Shown: positions 20,647 through 29,736 of the stretch, piece by piece
How positions within the stretch are numbered: the stretch's first letter is position 1
Layout of the letters: each line of letters starts with the position of its first letter
Assembly (NCBI RefSeq): GCF_000399685.1
Contig: NZ_KB976987.1
Span: forward strand, 2,805,954-2,869,953
Origin: Acinetobacter pittii ANC 4050
GTDB lineage: Bacteria > Pseudomonadota > Gammaproteobacteria > Pseudomonadales > Moraxellaceae
Direction of reading: 5' to 3'
DNA length: 64,000 nucleotides
Notes under the pieces: model-generated
Database searches by the model: none
What the model was told of the DNA's origin: nothing
The model's input: only the letters and a program-made list of their open reading frames with translations
Program-made: the position numbers and the translations under genes

Positions 20647-21046
20647 AGTTAGTTTTTATCTGTTTGAAACCAGTGAAGAACGGCAAGTCGATAGTGCTTG
20701 CCGTTTATGCCGAAAGATTTTACAGAAGCATTCTAAAATCTGGTGGTATTGCCGAGATGTGCAGCTACAACAGACTCTTGATGAAAGATTATGGGATTTT
20801 GACCCTGTCAGCTTTATTACACATGGGGTTGATCAAGCTGAGGCTGCTGTATGTATTTCGGCTAAACAACCACTTGAACAAGGCTGGTTAGTATTTAATT
20901 TTAACAATCATACACTTGAACAAGTTGAGCATTTTAGCCACATTATAGAAATTGTTGAAAATAATGAAACAGCCAAGCAAATTGGGCGAGAAAAATTTAA
21001 AATGTATCGCCGTTTGGGTATAGAACCGCGGACCTTTAAATTATAA
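20639..21046 (+). CDS. holC: DNA polymerase III chi subunit HolC
   Basis: A 135-residue clamp-loader accessory protein that links the polymerase III complex to single-stranded DNA-binding protein. It begins KVSFYLFE, has the [10 protein letters not shown] helix and the WYCRD strand, and ends [13 protein letters not shown], all typical of chi. The ATG overlaps the end of pepA by 8 bp. In many relatives valS follows holC; here a coiled-coil protein does. Confidence 0.92.
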   Translation: MAKVSFYLFETSEERQVDSACRLCRKILQKHSKIWWYCRDVQLQQTLDERLWDFDPVSFITHGVDQAEAAVCISAKQPLEQGWLVFNFNNHTLEQVEHFSHIIEIVENNETAKQIGREKFKMYRRLGIEPRTFKL

Positions 21047-21084
21047 CGCGCTAAAATGTAAATACTGTTAAACAAAGGAGAAGC

Positions 21085-21723
21085 ATGGTGGCATTAAATG
21101 TCGGGCAAGATTTTAAAAAAAGATGGTTAAATGCGCCTGAAGCTGTCCGTCATGCCTATCAACAAGATCTGGCACGTATATGCGATTTATTAGAACCTCA
21201 AACTCCGATTCAGCTTTGGGTTTTAAATGATGAAAAAGCACAGCTAGAATCACAGCAAAAAATTGAAAAAGCTTACGCGGACCTCAGGGCAGAGCTAATT
21301 GAGCAAGCACGTATTCGTCGTCAGCTTGCTTTAGAGAAAGCACTTGCTGATAAACGAGCGTTAGAAGCGGCCTATGCGGCTGAATTGCAAGCCGATGAAG
21401 TTCGTAAATTTAGTGAACAGACTGAAGCACTTCAAGCCATCCGCAGCCAGTTAGAACAAGAAGTCGCAGAGCAAACTGCGCGTTATCAGAAAAACCCTGA
21501 AACGCCAGCAGTCAATTACTCTTCTGGCGTAAAACTTAGTATTACCGATGATCAAATCTTATCTGAGCTTGAAAGTTTACGCATTCGTTTAGAACTTGAA
21601 GCTGAGAGCTTAATTGAACAGTCTGTAACGGCTTTCCGAGCCAAGCTAAATTCAGCAGCTCAAGAAGAAATTGAATACATTTTAAAAAATTCTAAGTTTT
21701 CTGATGAAAAAATAGAAAAATGA
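21085..21723 (+). CDS. Coiled-coil protein of unknown function
   Basis: A 212-residue hydrophilic protein. Residues about 55-140 form a long Glu/Gln/Ala/Leu-rich helix with heptad character; a short Pro/Ser linker follows (about 145-155) and then a second charged helix (about 160-205). There is no signal peptide, no membrane segment and no known catalytic motif. A good AAAGGAG site precedes the ATG 38 bp after holC, so it may be translated from the pepA-holC transcript. I do not recognise a named family. Composition and codon use resemble the neighbours, so no sign of recent transfer. Confidence 0.7.
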   Translation: MVALNVGQDFKKRWLNAPEAVRHAYQQDLARICDLLEPQTPIQLWVLNDEKAQLESQQKIEKAYADLRAELIEQARIRRQLALEKALADKRALEAAYAAELQADEVRKFSEQTEALQAIRSQLEQEVAEQTARYQKNPETPAVNYSSGVKLSITDDQILSELESLRIRLELEAESLIEQSVTAFRAKLNSAAQEEIEYILKNSKFSDEKIEK

Positions 21724-21740
21724 AGTTTTAAAAGCCTCCT

Positions 21741-21780
21741 CTGTCATAAAAATGACACTTATATGTCACAAAATAGACAT
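21741..21780 (+). promoter_or_regulatory. Tandem Pho boxes upstream of the 72-aa gene
   Basis: Four 7-mers sit exactly 11 bp apart, separated by 4-bp A/T spacers: CTGTCAT, ATGACAC, ATGTCAC, TAGACAT. This is the layout of PhoB sites (CTGTCAT-4 bp-CTGTCAT) in two consecutive copies. A candidate -10 (TATAGA, 21793-21798) follows 12 bp after the last repeat, where PhoB-dependent promoters place it. PhoB control is inferred. Confidence 0.65.
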
Positions 21781-21855
21781 AAATATTATTCTTATAGATC
21801 AATTGATTATATGAATAAAAAGTAGTGTTTTTAAGCTAATTAATGAGGGTAAGAA

Positions 21856-22074
21856 ATGGACATTCTGCATCAGATTTCAAAGCAAGTTGATCAGCTTAAT
21901 CAGGGTGAACAATGGACATTTTCAGCACAAGAATTTTATATGAGTCATAACGACTTTAATTCTTTATCTATCTTACTTACACGAGAGTCTGAAAAAGGTA
22001 AGTTTACGATTACTCGTACCCAACATCATAAAACTTGGGTGGGTACAGATTCGGTCACGCTAACCAAGCATTAA
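21856..22074 (+). CDS. 72-aa protein of unknown function behind a Pho-type promoter
   Basis: A small soluble protein with a GAGGGTAAG ribosome site just upstream of the ATG. It has an amphipathic N-terminal helix (about 1-18), a WTFSAQEFYMSHNDF segment and a C-terminal strand-rich part with TITRTQHHKTWVGTDSVTLTKH. There are no cysteines and no signal peptide. It has its own terminator and a PhoB-like promoter region, so it is a stand-alone unit, possibly induced by phosphate limitation. I do not recognise the family. Confidence 0.7.
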   Translation: MDILHQISKQVDQLNQGEQWTFSAQEFYMSHNDFNSLSILLTRESEKGKFTITRTQHHKTWVGTDSVTLTKH

Positions 22075-22086
22075 TGTTTCAAAAAT

Positions 22087-22115
22087 AAAAAACCGGAACA
22101 AGTGTCCGGTTTTTA
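22087..22115. terminator. Bidirectional terminator between the 72-aa gene and ribE
   Basis: Stem AAAAACCGGA with TCCGGTTTTT, extended into ACA/TGT with one bulge. T runs occur on both strands, serving the plus-strand small gene and the converging ribE operon. Confidence 0.85.
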
Positions 22116-22132
22116 CTTTAATGAGCTAGCTT

Positions 22133-22792
22133 TTATTTTAAAAAGCCATTCTCAGCTAAAAAAGCCATACTAATATTTGACTCGTTTTTTTGCTCAGCAG
22201 CTTTATCGCCCAGCAATAAACGCTCGATATAACGTGCTAAAACATCAACTTCAAGATTGACCTTACTGCCTACTTGCCACGTTCCAATATTGGTACGCTC
22301 CGCAGTGTGTGGAATCAAATTCAAGCTTAAAATATTTCCACGTAAATGGTTAATTGTTAAGCTAATTCCATCAACAGTTACAGAACCTTTTTCCGCTAAA
22401 TATTTAGCAAGTTCTGTCGGCGCTGTCACTTCATAATAGATTGAGCGAGCATCTTCACGCACTACAGTAATTTCACCTACGCCATCAACGTGACCACTTA
22501 CAATATGCCCGCCAAAGCGCGTTGTCGGTAACATTGCCTTTTCAACATTGACACGTTGCCCAACTTTCCAGTTACCCAAAGTCGTACGGTTTAAACTTTC
22601 ACGAGAAACATCAGCTGCGTACCAGTTGTCACCCCACTCAATCACTGTGAGACAAATACCGTTGGTTGCAATTGAGTCACCCAAATGTACATCTGACATA
22701 TCCAGATCAGTCTGAATACGTAAACGTACATCGCCACCTACACTTTGCAGGCTTTCAACTTTTCCTAAACTTTCAATGATGCCTGTAAACAT
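22133..22792 (-). CDS. ribE: Riboflavin synthase, alpha subunit
   Basis: Dismutates two 6,7-dimethyl-8-ribityllumazine molecules to riboflavin. The 219-residue protein shows two homologous lumazine-binding barrels: the first starts MFTGIIESLG, with NGICLTV and SRESLNRTTLG; the second has FGGHIVSGHVDGVGEI, DGISLTIN and HTAERTN. The extra 15-20 C-terminal residues are not conserved in the family. It follows the adenine methylase and ribD on the same strand, forming a rib cluster with a methylase inserted. Confidence 0.94.
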   Translation of the reverse strand: MFTGIIESLGKVESLQSVGGDVRLRIQTDLDMSDVHLGDSIATNGICLTVIEWGDNWYAADVSRESLNRTTLGNWKVGQRVNVEKAMLPTTRFGGHIVSGHVDGVGEITVVREDARSIYYEVTAPTELAKYLAEKGSVTVDGISLTINHLRGNILSLNLIPHTAERTNIGTWQVGSKVNLEVDVLARYIERLLLGDKAAEQKNESNISMAFLAENGFLK

Positions 22793-22835
22793 GGCTCAAT
22801 CTCCAAATCTTTTTACACTGCTTAAGTTGCAGCGC

Positions 22836-24128
22836 TTACCAAAGTGCGAGCTGTGTACTATTACCTGAGGTATCTACACCACCTAGCTCGGCGAAGTGGT
22901 AAAGCTGGCCTAATAACTGACGTAATGGTGGTCCTGACTTGGCATGAGTATCAGTAATCACAATAAACTCAAGCACGCGTGCACGTTCAGACTGTCGTTG
23001 TTTACTCACTCGATAACGCGGAACATCTTGTGTCAACAAGGTGACTTTGCCCCGCTCTAGATTAGCCATAAGCAAATCTTTCGGCTCGATATTACCATCA
23101 GTTGAATAGCTGGTCAGAATATAGCGCGCATTGATGGTTGAAAGTAATTTCTCATATGCATCTTTTGCATGTTTAGACGAGTTATATGGACTTGGACGCT
23201 CTTTACGCCAAGCTCTATCAATACCACTCTTATAACCTTTGGTATCCGGTGAAGGTAAATCAACCTGATCCCATAAAGTTAATGCATTTAAAACATGGTA
23301 ATTACTACTATATGCGTGTTGGTTATATGGTGGATCAAGATAAGCAACATCGACTTCAAAACCACTCATTTGATTTGCTAGATGTTGTGAATCTACACAC
23401 CACATTTCAGCAGCCGGACGTTTACGGTCACCAATCTCACAAAAACGGCTTGGTGTTAACCAAAGTAATGACTCAATTCGTTCTAGCGCAGTTTGAGTAC
23501 GTCCGCCCCACCCTTGGTGGAAACTTTTAAATACGCCACTCGTATTACTGACAAAACTGGCTGAATAGAGCAATGGTGCAAGCAAAGCACTCATCTCTAC
23601 ATCATTAATTGCACCTTGTGCCTGCCATGTTGCAATCTGCTGACGAATTGCATCGATACGCATACCATTACGACGTTTAAAGAATAAACGGTCACGAGTT
23701 GGATCGTATACATCATCGTTACGTGGACAAAGGTTATGCGTTACCCAACCTTTAACTTCAGGTAAGCGATTTAAATAATCGATTGCCTTTTGATAGCCGC
23801 CCAGTTCTTTAAAAGCAGGCGCATCTACACAGGCTAAAATCGCATGATTTAAAGCATGGCTGTAAGGTTCCCAGTCATTCGCAATCACACGGTAACCATT
23901 TTGACGGGCTAAACGAGATACAACGCCACTGCCGGCAAAGAAATCGGCAAAAATCGGTGGATTCTTTTTCTTACTATTCAGCGTCCCTGTAATTTCAAGG
24001 GCTTCTAAAATTAGATGGAGCAATCGGCGCTTGTTACCCAAGTACGGCACAAGCTGATGGAAAAGATATTCGTCTGTCGTACGGGCTGCATGACGACGTT
24101 TGTGATAAACCGAAGGCTCTGAATTCAT
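22836..24128 (-). CDS. D12-class DNA N6-adenine methyltransferase
   Basis: A 430-residue methyltransferase with the alpha-class order: target-recognition start PYLGNKRRLL (28-37), AdoMet motif I ADFFAGSGVVS (61-71), and catalytic DPPY (265-268). No restriction endonuclease is adjacent, so it is an orphan. Its ATG overlaps the ribD stop (ATGA) and ribE follows 43 bp later, so it is co-transcribed with riboflavin genes. By gene order I believe it is the orthologue of A. baumannii ATCC 17978 A1S_0222, which I recall as AamA, an orphan adenine methylase linked to motility and recognising GAATTC; this identity is from memory. A GAATTC overlaps its own start codon. Confidence 0.85.
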   Translation of the reverse strand: MNSEPSVYHKRRHAARTTDEYLFHQLVPYLGNKRRLLHLILEALEITGTLNSKKKNPPIFADFFAGSGVVSRLARQNGYRVIANDWEPYSHALNHAILACVDAPAFKELGGYQKAIDYLNRLPEVKGWVTHNLCPRNDDVYDPTRDRLFFKRRNGMRIDAIRQQIATWQAQGAINDVEMSALLAPLLYSASFVSNTSGVFKSFHQGWGGRTQTALERIESLLWLTPSRFCEIGDRKRPAAEMWCVDSQHLANQMSGFEVDVAYLDPPYNQHAYSSNYHVLNALTLWDQVDLPSPDTKGYKSGIDRAWRKERPSPYNSSKHAKDAYEKLLSTINARYILTSYSTDGNIEPKDLLMANLERGKVTLLTQDVPRYRVSKQRQSERARVLEFIVITDTHAKSGPPLRQLLGQLYHFAELGGVDTSGNSTQLALW

Positions 24129-25210
24129 ACTTTCTCTTGCGTAGGGATTAACCTTAAGCGTATATCTTGATCAATTTGTGTCACATCAAGAAGTGTAAAA
24201 CGAAGTTGCTGTGCCATATATTCAAACTCTGCATTGAACATGGCCCTTGCACTTTTCCCCAATAATGTCGGGGCAATATAACTAATCAATTCGTCCACCA
24301 AACCTTCTTGCAAAAAGGCAGTAGACAATGTTGCACCAGCTTCAACCAACACATCATAAATTTGATGTTGCTTAGATAGGGTCTGTAACAGCATTTTTAA
24401 AGGCTGAATTTCTAATTGTATCACGCCTAAATCAGCAAGTTCTTGACGATACGGCCCCATCACCATCACAGTTTCAGGATTCTCTAAGATTTTAGCGTTA
24501 AGTGACAAACGTCCTTGGCGATCTAAAACAACACGTTTTGGCTGAGCAACCGTCTCGATATCAAAATTACGGAGTGAACGCACGTTAAGCTGACAATCAT
24601 CTGCAATCACAGTTTCAATACCTGTAATCACTGCTCCAGAAATCGCACGCCAATGTTGTACATCTTGACGGGCAGCAGCACCGGTAATCCACTTCGACTC
24701 ACCTGACGCCATTGCAGTACGGCCATCTAAACTTGAAGCGACTTTTAAACGTACATAAGGCATGCCTGTAGACATTGCTTTTAAAAAGCCTTGATTAAGT
24801 TTTGATGCTAAATCTTCACAAATGCCAACTTCTACTTCAATTCCGGCATTTTTTAAAATCTGAACGCCCTTCCCTGCAACCAGTGGATTTGGATCAGGAC
24901 AAGCGACCACTACTTTTTTAACTTGGGCTTTCACCAATGCTTCGGCACAAGGAGGAGTTCTGCCATAGTGCGCACACGGTTCAAGCGTAACGTAAGCCGT
25001 TGCGCCTTGCGCATGTTCACCCGCCTCGCGTAAGGCAAAAACCTCAGCGTGTGGTTGACCTGCTTTAGGATGAAAACCTTCACCAATTAACTGATCATCT
25101 TTGACAATGACACACCCAACATTTGGATTAGGCTTGGTCGAATATAGTCCTCGTTTGGCAAGTTCAATGGCTTGCTGCATCCAATACTGATCTTGTTTCA
25201 ACTCAGACAT
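24125..25210 (-). CDS. ribD: Bifunctional riboflavin deaminase-reductase RibD
   Basis: Performs the second and third steps of riboflavin synthesis. The N-terminal deaminase carries the zinc site His54-Ala-Glu56 with Cys79 and Cys88 in PCAHYGRTPPC. The C-terminal reductase (about 150-355) begins PYVRLKVASSLDG and includes GIETVIADDCQLNVR. Length 361 is normal. It lies 15 bp after nrdR and overlaps the methylase start by 4 bp, an nrdR-ribD order common in proteobacteria. Confidence 0.94.
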   Translation of the reverse strand: MSELKQDQYWMQQAIELAKRGLYSTKPNPNVGCVIVKDDQLIGEGFHPKAGQPHAEVFALREAGEHAQGATAYVTLEPCAHYGRTPPCAEALVKAQVKKVVVACPDPNPLVAGKGVQILKNAGIEVEVGICEDLASKLNQGFLKAMSTGMPYVRLKVASSLDGRTAMASGESKWITGAAARQDVQHWRAISGAVITGIETVIADDCQLNVRSLRNFDIETVAQPKRVVLDRQGRLSLNAKILENPETVMVMGPYRQELADLGVIQLEIQPLKMLLQTLSKQHQIYDVLVEAGATLSTAFLQEGLVDELISYIAPTLLGKSARAMFNAEFEYMAQQLRFTLLDVTQIDQDIRLRLIPTQEKV

Positions 25211-25225
25211 AAAAATCTCAAATGA

Positions 25226-25684
25226 TTAGTGTTCACGTTGCTGCATTTGCTCTATTTGACGGCGAAATGCTTCAACATCCTGAAAGTCTTGATAGACAGA
25301 GGCAAATCGGACATAAGCAACATGGTCAAGGGCAAATAAAGATTGCATGACGATTTCGCCAATTGTTCTAGATTTCACATCACGTTCACCTAAACGACGA
25401 ATCTGCAACTGAATATCACTTAAAACTGTTTCGATCTGCTCTTGTGTGACTGGACGTTTTTGCAACGCATGCATTAACGAACGACGCAATTTGGCCTCAT
25501 CGAAAGGTTCATTTTTTCCATTCGATTTGATCACACGGGGCATTACCACTTCATAGCTTTCAAAAGTGGTAAAACGTTCACCGCAACTTACACACTCACG
25601 ACGTCGACGAATCTGACAGCCTTCGGCGGCTAAACGTGAATCGATGACTTTACTATCTGCGGCGTTGCAAAATGGACAATGCAT
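25226..25684 (-). CDS. nrdR: Transcriptional repressor NrdR
   Basis: A 152-residue regulator of ribonucleotide reductase genes. The zinc ribbon uses Cys3, Cys6, Cys31 and Cys34 with the RRRREC run. An ATP-cone domain (about 49-139, [19 protein letters not shown]) senses ATP/dATP. First gene of nrdR-ribD-methylase-ribE on the minus strand. Its targets (nrd operons) are not in the window. Confidence 0.95.
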
Positions 25685-25761
25685 AGCGGACTTATAGGGT
25701 CGATTACTTTGACCTAGTGTAGCAAAATTTCCACACTTACAGAACCAGCATTCTTCGAGAC

Positions 25762-25820
25762 AAAAAAACAGTCCTGAGCAAGATCAAAGCATCACTTTGA
25801 TCACAGCGCAAGACTGTTCT
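25762..25820 (-). terminator. Terminator of glnK-amtB
   Basis: An outer stem (AACAGTC with GACTGTT) encloses an inner stem GATCAAAG with CTTTGATC. On the minus strand it ends in a run of T residues, as expected after amtB. Confidence 0.75.
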
Positions 25821-25847
25821 TTTAATACAGCAGATTATTAATAATGA

Positions 25848-27242
25848 TTATTCAATACGTTCGCCATGTTGGCTTAAATCCAGACCCATACGCTCATCAT
25901 CAGCATTCACACGGATACCGATCACAAGATCAATCACTTTAAGAATAACGAAAGTCGCGATACCACTGTAAACCATGGTTGCCAATACGCCCTCAACTTG
26001 TACCCATAATTGGCCAGCGAATGTTGGCGCTAGTGTAACGTTGGCAGCTTTAATAATTTCATCACTGTAGAATACGCCAGTTAAAATCGCACCGACAATA
26101 CCACCTACCGCATGCAAACCAAACGCATCCAAAGCATCATCGGCTTTAAGTAAGCGTTTAAGTGCAGTAATACCCCAAAAGCACACGACGCCACCGATAA
26201 GGCCCATCACTAAAGCACCGCCTACACCGACAAAACCTGCAGCAGGAGTAATCACTACCAATCCGGCTACCGCACCAGAAGCACCACCTAATACAGATGC
26301 TTTACCACGGATCATACGTTCAACAACTAACCAAGAGAATGCAGCAGCGGCAGCAGCAACTTGAGTCACTAAAATTGCCATACTTGCACGAGCACCAGCG
26401 CCTAACGCACTACCACCGTTGAAACCAAACCAACCCACCCAAAGTAAACTTGCACCGATAACAGTTAAAGTTAAGTTATGAGGAGCCATAGATTCACGGC
26501 CAAGGCCAATACGTTTGCCAAGCATGTAAGCAGCAACTAAACCTGCAACACCTGAGTTAATATGTACAACCGTACCACCAGCAAAATCTAATGCGCCTGC
26601 TTTGAATAACCAGCCATCTGCTGCCCAAACCCAGTGAGTAATTGGCGCATAAACAACAAGTACCCAAATTGCAATAAATGCCATGAAAGCTGAATACTTC
26701 ATACGGTCTGCAATAGAACCGCTAAGAATTGCAACTGTAATAATGGCAAAAGTCATTTGGAAAATAACAAAGAGACTTTCAGGAATTGTCCCACTCAATG
26801 CATCAAACGCCACTCCGTTGAGCATCGCTTTAGACAAATCACCAAAAAATGCACCTGTGCCAGAGAACGCGATTGAATACCCAGCAATCACCCACAGCAA
26901 ACTTACTAAGATTGCAGCTGAAAGGCTGAACATCATTGTACTTAAGACATTTTTTTTACGTACCATACCGCCGTAGAATAATGCTAATCCCGGAATGGTC
27001 ATTAATAAAACTAATGCGGTTGAAACTAAAATCCAAGAGGTGTCACCCGTATCAAGAGTGGGTGTCGGTGCTGGAGCTGCCGGAGTTTCAGCAACTGGTG
27101 CTTCTGCTGCGGTTGTAGTAGCTTGTGATGTTGATGCCGCCGTAACTTCCGATGTTGGCGTTGTTACAGCTTCTTCTGCCCAAGAGGCAGTACCACCCAA
27201 AAGAGCGCCTGATAGACTGAGCGCCATAAGTATTTTTTTCAT
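25848..27242 (-). CDS. amtB: Ammonium transporter AmtB
   Basis: A 464-residue channel-like ammonium carrier. A signal peptide (about 1-22, ending ASWA) and an Ala/Thr/Pro-rich linker (about 23-68) precede about eleven membrane segments. Family motifs include ALFYGGMVRKKN, WVWAADGWLF with the pore aromatics, and FGLHAVGGIVGAILTG. The long low-complexity periplasmic linker is notable. glnK lies 57 bp upstream, the conserved glnK-amtB pair in which GlnK blocks AmtB when nitrogen is plentiful. Confidence 0.94.
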   Translation of the reverse strand: MKKILMALSLSGALLGGTASWAEEAVTTPTSEVTAASTSQATTTAAEAPVAETPAAPAPTPTLDTGDTSWILVSTALVLLMTIPGLALFYGGMVRKKNVLSTMMFSLSAAILVSLLWVIAGYSIAFSGTGAFFGDLSKAMLNGVAFDALSGTIPESLFVIFQMTFAIITVAILSGSIADRMKYSAFMAFIAIWVLVVYAPITHWVWAADGWLFKAGALDFAGGTVVHINSGVAGLVAAYMLGKRIGLGRESMAPHNLTLTVIGASLLWVGWFGFNGGSALGAGARASMAILVTQVAAAAAAFSWLVVERMIRGKASVLGGASGAVAGLVVITPAAGFVGVGGALVMGLIGGVVCFWGITALKRLLKADDALDAFGLHAVGGIVGAILTGVFYSDEIIKAANVTLAPTFAGQLWVQVEGVLATMVYSGIATFVILKVIDLVIGIRVNADDERMGLDLSQHGERIE

Positions 27243-27299
27243 TCGTGTCCCCCAACCTCATTTGCGAGTTATTTTCTACTCAGCAAGCTTTGTGCCAAT

Positions 27300-27674
<375 letters not shown>

Positions 27675-27679
27675 TTATG

Positions 27680-27695
27680 TTCAATTTTCATGCCA
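27680..27695 (-). promoter_or_regulatory. Sigma-54-like promoter of glnK-amtB
   Basis: The minus strand reads TGGCATGAAAATTGAA, close to the sigma-54 pattern TGGCACG-N4-TTGCA/T with the correct GG-N10-G spacing; the C of the -12 GC is replaced by A. Transcription would begin about 30 bp before the glnK ATG. Confidence 0.5.
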
Positions 27696-27916
27696 ATATT
27701 TCAAAGGTTGAGGGAAATGAATCTATTGCATGAACTTTCTTTATAACCTATTTAGTGATCAAGATGTAGATGAGCTATTAAAAATAAAATGAATTTTCAG
27801 TATTGTTGAGTGCTGTTTTAATGTTCTATTTGCACTAAAAGAATTGAAACCTATATCCCGACTTCAAGCAGTGATAAACTGTAAACTATAAGGTAATACA
27901 ACGCTTTGGATATTTT

Positions 27917-28144
27917 ATGTTAGAAACATTACTACAGGCCATTTTGGAACAAATTGATGAGCCTAAAAAAGATTTGGAAAAAAATTTACGTGCATTATTA
28001 AATGAAGCGGTCGAAAAGTTAGACCTTGTTTCTAAACAAGAGATTGACCGTCAAAAGACTGCACTTCAATCGGCTAATCAACGTTTAGAAGAGCTACAAA
28101 AACAAGTCAATCTATTAGAAGAAGCCTTAAAGAATAAAAAATAA
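27917..28144 (+). CDS. ubiK: UbiK-type accessory factor (BMFP family)
   Basis: A 75-residue helical protein with an amphipathic N-terminus and a Glu/Gln/Leu coiled coil (about 38-75), the layout of the BMFP/YqiC family. UbiK helps ubiquinone synthesis, trimerises through its coiled coil and binds lipids. It lies between glnK (divergent) and comM (66 bp downstream), a neighbourhood repeated in other gammaproteobacteria. Confidence 0.85.
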   Translation: MLETLLQAILEQIDEPKKDLEKNLRALLNEAVEKLDLVSKQEIDRQKTALQSANQRLEELQKQVNLLEEALKNKK

Positions 28145-28209
28145 GCACCAACGTAGCGCACTTATACTTTACAACGATTAAAAATGAAGCACCATAATGG
28201 AACAATAAG

Positions 28210-29697
28210 ATGTCTTTTTCTAAAATTTATACACGGGGACTTTTGGGTTTACATGCACCTCTAATTGAGGTTGAGGTACATGTGAGTCAAGGCTTACCTT
28301 CTCTTACTATTGTCGGGCTAGCAGAGGCGGCAGTAAGAGAAAGTAAAGACCGCGTTCGCTCAGCCATTATTAATAGTGGATTCCAATTTCCGACTAAACG
28401 ACTGACCATTAATCTTGCGCCAGCAGATTTGCCCAAAGATGGTTCACGTCTAGATTTACCAATTGCCGTAGGCATTTTAATTGCGTCTGGTCAGCTCCCA
28501 GAAAACTGTGCCGAAGATTTTGAATTAATTGGTGAATTAGCGCTGGATGGTCATGTAAGACCAGTGTCAGGCACGTTAACTTTGGCCATGGCATGCCAAC
28601 AGGCCAAGCATAAAATGCTTTTACCCCTCGATAATAGTCGGGATATTAACCATTTACCGAACCTTGAATGTTATCCAGTGAGTCACTTAAAAGAAGTTTG
28701 TGAACATTTTCTGGGCACGAAATCTCTATCTTCGGTTGAACCTGCAACTGCCTCAAACCAAATGCCTTATAAATTTGATCTGGCAGATGTAAAAGGTCAG
28801 TTGCGCCCACGTCGTGCACTAGAAATAGCCGCCGCAGGAGGACATTCGCTGCTCTTTAAAGGACCACCAGGCACTGGTAAGACTTTACTCGCTTCAAGGC
28901 TCCCTTCAATTTTGCCACCTCTTTCTAATCAAGAAACACTTGAAGTTGCGAGTATTTATTCTATTTCCAATACACCGCATACGTTTGGCCAACGGCCATT
29001 TCGAGCGCCCCATCATACAGCATCAGCGATTGCACTTGTTGGGGGCGGATCTCATCCTAAACCAGGTGAAATTACCTTATCTCACTTAGGGGTTTTGTTT
29101 TTAGATGAACTTCCTGAGTTTGACAGAAAAGTGCTAGAAGTCTTACGCCAGCCACTTGAGTCAAAAGAAATCATTATTTCACGAGCAGCTCGGCAAATTA
29201 CCTACCCTGCAAACTTTCAGCTCATTGCAGCGATGAACCCCTGCCCATGTGGTTATGCATTTAATCAAGACAGTCGTTGTCAATGTTCGCCTGAGAGTAT
29301 TAAACGTTATCAAAACCGTATATCGGGACCGTTACTCGACCGTATCGATTTACATATTGAAGTACCGCCATTAAAAGCTCAAGAACTACAAGATCCAACC
29401 CCTGCCGAAGACTCAAGCAGTGTTCGCCAACGTGTGATTTATGCTTATGAACAACAAATGCAAAGACAGGATTGTTTGAATCAGGCGCTCTCACCAAAAC
29501 AACTTGAGCAATACGCGACTCTCGATAGTACTTCACAGCGAATGATTGAAATGGCTCAGCAACGTTTAAATCTATCTGCTCGTGCTTATCATCGTGTTTT
29601 ACGAGTAGCGCGGACCATTGCAGATTTAGCTCAAAGTGAGGTCATTCAAAGTCCGCATCTTACAGAGGCGCTCTCTTATAGAGGAAATCATTCTTAA
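28210..29697 (+). CDS. comM: ComM/YifB Mg-chelatase-like AAA+ helicase
   Basis: A 495-residue helicase that promotes branch migration during natural transformation. It has an N-terminal ChlI-like domain (about 20-140), AAA+ core with Walker A GPPGTGKT (about 218-225) and Walker B LFLDELPEF, and a C-terminal Mg-chelatase domain with CPCGY and DRIDLHIEVPPL. The gene is complete at 1488 bp. In many A. baumannii this gene is split by AbaR/AbGRI resistance islands; here there is no island and no duplication scar that I can see. Confidence 0.95.
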   Translation: MSFSKIYTRGLLGLHAPLIEVEVHVSQGLPSLTIVGLAEAAVRESKDRVRSAIINSGFQFPTKRLTINLAPADLPKDGSRLDLPIAVGILIASGQLPENCAEDFELIGELALDGHVRPVSGTLTLAMACQQAKHKMLLPLDNSRDINHLPNLECYPVSHLKEVCEHFLGTKSLSSVEPATASNQMPYKFDLADVKGQLRPRRALEIAAAGGHSLLFKGPPGTGKTLLASRLPSILPPLSNQETLEVASIYSISNTPHTFGQRPFRAPHHTASAIALVGGGSHPKPGEITLSHLGVLFLDELPEFDRKVLEVLRQPLESKEIIISRAARQITYPANFQLIAAMNPCPCGYAFNQDSRCQCSPESIKRYQNRISGPLLDRIDLHIEVPPLKAQELQDPTPAEDSSSVRQRVIYAYEQQMQRQDCLNQALSPKQLEQYATLDSTSQRMIEMAQQRLNLSARAYHRVLRVARTIADLAQSEVIQSPHLTEALSYRGNHS

Positions 29698-29701
29698 AAA
29701 T

Positions 29702-29736
29702 AAAACAGCGGATTATAAGTCCGCTGTTCTTTTATT
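29702..29736. terminator. Bidirectional terminator between comM and the MocR gene
   Basis: Stem AACAGCGGA with TCCGCTGTT, loop TTATAAG, followed by CTTTTA on the plus strand and flanked by A residues on the other side. It overlaps the stop codon of the convergent regulator gene. Confidence 0.75.

Noticed and set aside
22133..25210. FMN riboswitch for the rib genes
   Set aside because: No FMN-type leader lies before nrdR or ribD; these genes are translationally linked without a leader.
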